Source of the DNA: a bacterium UBP15_UBA6099
GTDB lineage: Bacteria > UBP15 > UBA6099
Assembly: GCA_002435745.1 (NCBI GenBank)
Contig: DIWT01000056.1
Location: 1-64,000, forward strand
Direction of reading: 5' to 3'
Length of the DNA: 64,000 nt
The translations under genes were made by a program, and so were the position numbers. Below are positions 60,007 through 64,000 of the stretch, piece by piece. Under the pieces are notes generated by a model that saw nothing but the letters and a program-made list of their open reading frames with translations, was not told the DNA's origin and ran no database searches. Within the stretch, counting starts at the first letter, position 1; each line of letters begins with the position of its first letter.

Positions 60007-61029
60007 TTACCTGATCTCTTCGAGTATGAAAAGAGCGTCGTCGGGCCGGGTTCCCGCGAGGGCCAATGCGCGGCCGGGGCAAGGAACCTCGCCCGCCGCA
60101 ATGCGCGCCTCGGAAACCCTGTCTCCTGATCCGAAAAGCACGACTTTTGAGCCGAGGTTCACCGCCGCCGCCTCCGCCGCGACAGATCCTTCGGCCTTGC
60201 CGCCGAACATCGCGTGCGATATTAACATCTCCGGGTCGAGACTCTGCCGCGAGCCGAACTCGCTTAGAGCATCCGCCGCGCCCGGCGTCATGAAAGGCCC
60301 CGACCCCCACATGATGGAAGCCGCCGCATATGAACCATTCGGCAGGGCCCGCAGAAACCCTTCCATCCTCTCGCTTTCCTCCGGCCCTATGAACATGTTG
60401 AAGCCGCCCGACGCCGTCACCTTTCCGCTTTTTCCGTCGAACGCCACGATGTTGTATCCCGGCAACCCCGGAGACCTGTCCGCTCCGTCCACATATATGC
60501 CGTCCATCCCGGCGCCGTACGCCGAAGAGAATATGAAGACGGTGCGGGGAAAATCGGATATTGAATCTAGCGCGGCGGGCGAATCAAGGAGGAGCATCCT
60601 CGCGCCGGATGCCCTTATCGCCATGTACGCTTCATGAAGCGGCCTGCCGAGTATGTATGGCGCGTCGCCAGAGAGGATCGCTTTTCGCACGGTCGTCTTG
60701 CGCCACCTAAGCGCCGAGGGCGAACTGTCCGCCGCCCCTCCGCGCGCGAACAGCCTTATGTTTTCAGCCGCCGCGCCATGCGCCGTCAGCCACGCAAATA
60801 ATTGCCTGTTAGCAATCGGCGGAATGGCCTCCAGTCCGAGCAGAGACCGGAGTTCTTCCACCAGCTCCGGGGAGCCGTCCACGAGCGCAAGCCCGTCGGA
60901 TGTCCGCAGGGTCAGCGTCGCAAGCCCGCCATCCGCGCCTTCGAAGGAAGAGGAAGCGTCCGCAAGCGCGGCGCAAGCCGCGATGGACGCAGCCAAGACA
61001 AGCGTTAAAAGAGCCGCCTTCAGCCTCAC
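60007..61029 (-). CDS. Putative lipoprotein with ILEI/FAM3-like domain
   Basis: 340 residues from a GTG at 61029 with GGAG 7 bases upstream; it overlaps the upstream stop as GTGA. The signal peptide contains a possible lipobox, IAAC (Cys19). Residues about 165-300 match the ILEI/FAM3 carbohydrate-binding-like domain pattern: GYNIVAFDGKSGKV, GPEESERMEGFLRALPNGSY, MTPGAADALSEFGSRQSLD. Bacterial proteins with this domain sit beside exporters or glycosyltransferases. Residues 30-140 are not recognised. Last gene of a four-gene overlapping operon of exported proteins. Confidence 0.62.
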   Translation of the reverse strand: MRLKAALLTLVLAASIAACAALADASSSFEGADGGLATLTLRTSDGLALVDGSPELVEELRSLLGLEAIPPIANRQLFAWLTAHGAAAENIRLFARGGAADSSPSALRWRKTTVRKAILSGDAPYILGRPLHEAYMAIRASGARMLLLDSPAALDSISDFPRTVFIFSSAYGAGMDGIYVDGADRSPGLPGYNIVAFDGKSGKVTASGGFNMFIGPEESERMEGFLRALPNGSYAAASIMWGSGPFMTPGAADALSEFGSRQSLDPEMLISHAMFGGKAEGSVAAEAAAVNLGSKVVLFGSGDRVSEARIAAGEVPCPGRALALAGTRPDDALFILEEIR

Positions 61030-62657
61030 AGATATCTCCTTATGCTTATGCCCGCGCCCGGTCTGTACACACGGCTCTTCACCGTCTCGAAATAGAACTC
61101 CATTGGAAAATCGTATTTGTATATGATCACGTTTCTTGAAAAACCGTATCTGATGCGCCTGCCGTAATTCGCCCCTTTTCCCTGCCGCGAGTAATCCAGA
61201 TCCACGAAAATCGAGTCTAGTCCGAACTTGGCCAGCCTGTCGTCGCGGTTGAAATAGTCCCTGTTTCGCATGAAAGAAATAAAGAGAGATTCCCAGAGAG
61301 GATTCTCCGCGCGGCCCGTTATGCGGGCGAAGTCGTTGTTGAACCGCAGAATCGCCGCCCAGTCTCTTTTGTAGGTGGCGTCCAACCTGAACTCTCCTTC
61401 GAGCCAAGAGGAACTGCCGCGCCCCCAGAACCTCATCGAGGCGTCTCCGGACACAAGCCATTTCTTGCGCGGACGCCATCTCTTCGCGTCCCCGCCGAGC
61501 GCCGTAGTGTATGTGAAGTCGAAATTAAAATAATCGTCTATCTCCCCCTCGTCGTCGAAGTCCTGCACCTTGAGCGTGCCGAACCTTCCCTCGAAGAACC
61601 TGCGGTCGTCCCCCCCGCTCGTCCTCAACTGGAACCCCTCTTTCTCAACCTTCATCGCCGCGCCCAGCCGCGAGGAAGGATTCACCACCTCAAGCCCCTC
61701 CAGCCTGCCAACCAGCATCAGCCGCTCGTCCCCGTATCCCATCTCGAAGTGAGTCCTGTCCTTCACCTTCCTGTCCACGTTGCCGATCTGCGCGTACCCG
61801 AAGCGGCCCTCCCGCCTTATGTTCGCCCCATATTTCGTTTTGTTCATATTGTTCAGTTGGTCAACGCGCCACAGGCTCTTCAACCCCGAGCCGATGATCT
61901 GGTTCTTCTGAACCCCCACGTTCCTTTCGTCGAACCTCTCGAAAAGGTTCTCCGTGATGAAAGTCCACCTGTTGTCGCGCTCCTTGCCGACGAAGAACGT
62001 GCCGTCCATGTCCCGCCTGTTGGTGCGGTTGAGGATGTCTTTAAGCTTCAGGTACGCTATTCCCTCGTACTTGATGTCCGCCACTATCCCGTCTGCGGCG
62101 GTGTTGTCCACGTCCACCTGAGCCTTCTTGGTTATCTTCGGAACTATCTGAAGGATGATGTTCCTGTCCCTGTCGCCGAAATCAGGATGCACAGCCTCGG
62201 TGACGGGAATGATGAAAGGAATGGAAATAAAAACCTTTCTCGGCGGGATTGGTATGGAAGCCGAGCCGCCTTCGGGAGTTGTCAGATGAAGAGTGACGCC
62301 TCGCGCGAGGGCCTTGTCCTCAATGAGGATGGGAAGGATAATCGCTCGCGCCTCCTCCCTCTCGTCTCCGGTCGCCGCTCTCGGCGGGACCTGAACCACT
62401 TTCAGTTTCTGCCCGCCGCCGGGCACTGGCACTACAAGGGATTCCCACGAGGGCGGCGTCCGTTCGGCCTTCACATAGACCGGCATCCCCCCCGCTTCGA
62501 TCACGAACCCGGCCTCCAATTGTTCCGTAGTCGCCATCGCCACGAACACGTCACGTTCAGGCTCGCCGTCGGCGAACGCGCGCGGCGCGCACGCCAGACA
62601 CGCCAGAACGGCGGCGAGCGCCGCGAAGGCCTTCAATGACAATTTTATTTTTTTCAT
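61026..62657 (-). CDS. Exported beta-barrel protein of unknown family
   Basis: 543 residues. Signal peptide (AFAALAAVLACLACAPRAFA). The first 200 residues are Pro/Val-rich and soluble (WESLVVPVPGGGQKLKVVQV, ILPILIEDKALARGVTLHL). From about 230 the sequence alternates aromatic and charged strands (YGANIRREGRFGYAQIG, DYFNFDFTYTTALGG, DASMRFWGRGSSSWLEGEF) and ends with an aromatic/Leu strand, RRYL, which suggests an outer-membrane barrel of 14-18 strands. No known porin or secretion family is recognised. Confidence 0.6.
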   Translation of the reverse strand: MKKIKLSLKAFAALAAVLACLACAPRAFADGEPERDVFVAMATTEQLEAGFVIEAGGMPVYVKAERTPPSWESLVVPVPGGGQKLKVVQVPPRAATGDEREEARAIILPILIEDKALARGVTLHLTTPEGGSASIPIPPRKVFISIPFIIPVTEAVHPDFGDRDRNIILQIVPKITKKAQVDVDNTAADGIVADIKYEGIAYLKLKDILNRTNRRDMDGTFFVGKERDNRWTFITENLFERFDERNVGVQKNQIIGSGLKSLWRVDQLNNMNKTKYGANIRREGRFGYAQIGNVDRKVKDRTHFEMGYGDERLMLVGRLEGLEVVNPSSRLGAAMKVEKEGFQLRTSGGDDRRFFEGRFGTLKVQDFDDEGEIDDYFNFDFTYTTALGGDAKRWRPRKKWLVSGDASMRFWGRGSSSWLEGEFRLDATYKRDWAAILRFNNDFARITGRAENPLWESLFISFMRNRDYFNRDDRLAKFGLDSIFVDLDYSRQGKGANYGRRIRYGFSRNVIIYKYDFPMEFYFETVKSRVYRPGAGISIRRYL

Positions 62658-62663
62658 GTTTAT

Positions 62664-63227
62664 CTATTCGGCAACTTTGCCGGCATTCTCCCCGTCAGCC
62701 TCCCGCATGAGATGGATGACTACCGCGTCGAACGCGTCCGACCCGTGGATGACCGCCACCCGGCCGCTACGCGCTCCGGCCAACAGTCTTATCCTGCCCT
62801 GCTCCGTCAGAGATTCGAACTCTTCGGCTGTCACCGACATGAACCCGAACATGACCAGCACGGACTTTGCCCGTTCCGCCGAAAGCCCCTCGAGTGGAGG
62901 TATCAGCCCGCCCATCGCGCCCGCCCTCAACGTGGTTCTAATCGTCTTAACGCCGGCAGCGTCCGCCGCCCGGCCAGTCTCGAAAACTTCCACATCGACG
63001 CCGTCCCCGAACTCGGCCCGTATCAAATCCTCTACCCGGCCCCTCGCCTCGTCAGGCTCCAGTTCCGCCGCCCACCGACTTATCTTTTCCAGTAACGCGC
63101 GGTCCGCCGACACCACCACCGCCCGGTCATCGAACTCTATAGTGGCCTTTTCCGGCGATGGCGTCTCGGCTAGCGCGGGCAGACACAGCGCCGCCGCGAC
63201 AATGAAAAACGCGAGCGCCTTCCTCAT
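62664..63227 (-). CDS. Small exported protein of unknown function
   Basis: 187 residues from ATG 63227 with GGAGGG just upstream; the much longer frame to 63488 is an antisense-looking Gly/Arg-rich extension and is not used. Signal peptide (KALAFFIVAAALCLPALAE). The mature part is acidic and helical/beta mixed (KISRWAAELEPDEARGRVED, GLSAERAKSVLVMFGFMSV, GRVAVIHGSDAFDAVVIHLM). It overlaps the next gene upstream by ATGA and lies 6 bases before the barrel gene. Not recognised. Confidence 0.65.
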   Translation of the reverse strand: MRKALAFFIVAAALCLPALAETPSPEKATIEFDDRAVVVSADRALLEKISRWAAELEPDEARGRVEDLIRAEFGDGVDVEVFETGRAADAAGVKTIRTTLRAGAMGGLIPPLEGLSAERAKSVLVMFGFMSVTAEEFESLTEQGRIRLLAGARSGRVAVIHGSDAFDAVVIHLMREADGENAGKVAE

Positions 63228-63922
63228 CTTCCGCCCTCCCCGCGCTCCGCCGCTATCCCGGCGAAAAGCTCCGCGTACGCTTCCGCCAACTCTTTTAGAT
63301 TTTTTTCCATCTCGAAAACATCGCGCGCGGGCGGCCATCGGCCCGCAAGCTCTTCCAACTTGGCAGCCACGCTCTCCGGCGGGTCGCCGTCGAACGCCTC
63401 GGACGCCCAGACAGCCGCGTTCGCCGCCATCGCCGCCCGCGCAGGCAGCGCCTCCATCGCGCCCTTCGACTCCTCCACCGCCTGCCATATATCATACAGC
63501 GTCTCGCATTTTTCCAGCGCAGGCTCCAGATCGTAAATCCTCAGCAACTCCTTCATGCGAGATTCCATGGACGCGGAGCCGTCCGCCCGCCTCGCTTCCG
63601 GCCCGCTCTCTGCGTAAAACTTCCCCATCCTCGCCATCGCGTTGCCGAAATAGTCCGTGTGCTCTTTAATTATCAGGTCGTGATTCTGCAGAACGTGCTG
63701 ATAAATCCCGTGCCGGGAAAACACGACCGGGTTGGGGCGCATTCTGCCCCGGCTCACTCTAAAAAGCTCGGAGCGCTGGACCTCGCGCGTCCGGCGCGCA
63801 AGCGCCATCTTGTTGCTTTCCGTCATATTGCGAGCGGTCGCCGACGCGCTGTCCGCCGACGCCGCGAGAGCCGCAACCGCCAGAACCGCAACCGCCAACG
63901 CCTTAGCAGCCTTCAGAATCAT
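63224..63922 (-). CDS. Exported helical protein of unknown function
   Basis: 232 residues from ATG 63922 with GGAGG 4 bases upstream. Signal peptide (AAKALAVAVLAVAALAASADSAS). The mature part is mainly helical (ALARRTREVQRSELFRVSRG, ALPARAAMAANAAVWASEAF, EMEKNLKELAEAYAELFAGI). NHDLIIKEHTDYFGNAMARM and ESRMKELLRIYDLE are possible interaction parts. No family is recognised. It is the first visible gene of the operon, but the operon may extend beyond the right edge. Confidence 0.65.
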   Translation of the reverse strand: MILKAAKALAVAVLAVAALAASADSASATARNMTESNKMALARRTREVQRSELFRVSRGRMRPNPVVFSRHGIYQHVLQNHDLIIKEHTDYFGNAMARMGKFYAESGPEARRADGSASMESRMKELLRIYDLEPALEKCETLYDIWQAVEESKGAMEALPARAAMAANAAVWASEAFDGDPPESVAAKLEELAGRWPPARDVFEMEKNLKELAEAYAELFAGIAAERGEGGR

Positions 63923-64000
63923 CTGCCCTCCGGCCCTCTTATGCTCATGCTCATGTTTATCATTTTTCTCTTCGCTCGCCACGCCAGTTCAAACTCGACG

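Noticed and set aside
61030..61479. N-terminal extension of the ILEI-like gene to 61479
   Set aside because: It runs through the end of the barrel gene in another frame and lacks a ribosome binding site; the GTG at 61029 has both site and overlap.
63228..63488. Gly/Arg-rich extension of the small exported protein
   Set aside because: It would hide the signal peptide and overlaps the preceding gene; the ATG at 63227 has GGAGGG.

Overview
The window reads as a chromosomal segment of a high-GC, Gram-negative (diderm) bacterium that I cannot place in a named genus. Evidence for an outer membrane is direct: two ADP-heptose-type (GT9) transferases, a PorV/PorQ-like protein, a predicted beta-barrel protein, an ELM1-family protein and several signal-peptide proteins. 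Housekeeping genes are ordinary: murA, a principal sigma factor, dtd, YrdC/Sua5, and a membrane-bound pyrophosphatase. TTG and GTG starts with good ribosome binding sites are common and adjacent genes often overlap by 4 bases. The combination suggests an uncultivated lineage; that is inference from gene content only.

Left end (1-3600): the broken end of an RHS polymorphic-toxin locus. Two orphan RHS C-terminal tips each carry the end of the RHS core, a shared cysteine-rich linker and a different C-terminal domain. Each is followed directly by a different small AT-rich membrane protein (candidate immunity). A third RHS scrap closes the array and a partial membrane ORF precedes it.

3600-13900: HDOD signalling gene plus two small envelope/stress genes, FmdB zinc ribbon, M50-like protease, DUF2993 protein, a PIG-L deacetylase and creatininase-family pair, a RelE/ParE toxin-antitoxin pair, a secreted beta-propeller/TPR protein and an aminotransferase.

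13900-31650: an AT-rich membrane gene, a small palindromic element with terminal inverted repeats, a SagB-type nitroreductase, a hairpin cluster between convergent genes, YrdC, LapA, hydrolase, murA, the pyrophosphatase with a strong terminator, a zinc-ribbon membrane protein, an uncharacterised three-gene operon, two more toxin-antitoxin pairs (AbrB-Doc, MNT-HepT), a sugar isomerase, an AT-rich GT-C-like glycosyltransferase and a lipocalin-like protein.

31650-46500: rpoD, an FGE-like protein, an SRPBCC protein and a radical SAM protein whose last 34 bases are duplicated on the far side of a hicBA module. Then come an acetoacetate-decarboxylase-like and ketopantoate-reductase-like pair, a zinc phospholipase C-like exoprotein, an amino-sugar operon (degenerate PfkB kinase, SIS isomerase/deaminase, NagA), an RloA-RloB pair (candidate phage defence) and a secreted esterase.

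46500-64000: SPOR-like secreted protein, dtd, methyltransferase, then a long leftward run of glycosyltransferases (three GT2, two GT9, one GT4 and one protein with two fused GT4 domains), an ICMT-like methyltransferase, PorV-like protein and ELM1 protein. Last is a four-gene overlapping operon of exported proteins, including a beta-barrel and an ILEI/FAM3-like domain protein. Together these look like a surface-glycan and outer-membrane assembly island. No tRNA, rRNA, CRISPR array or complete transposase was seen.
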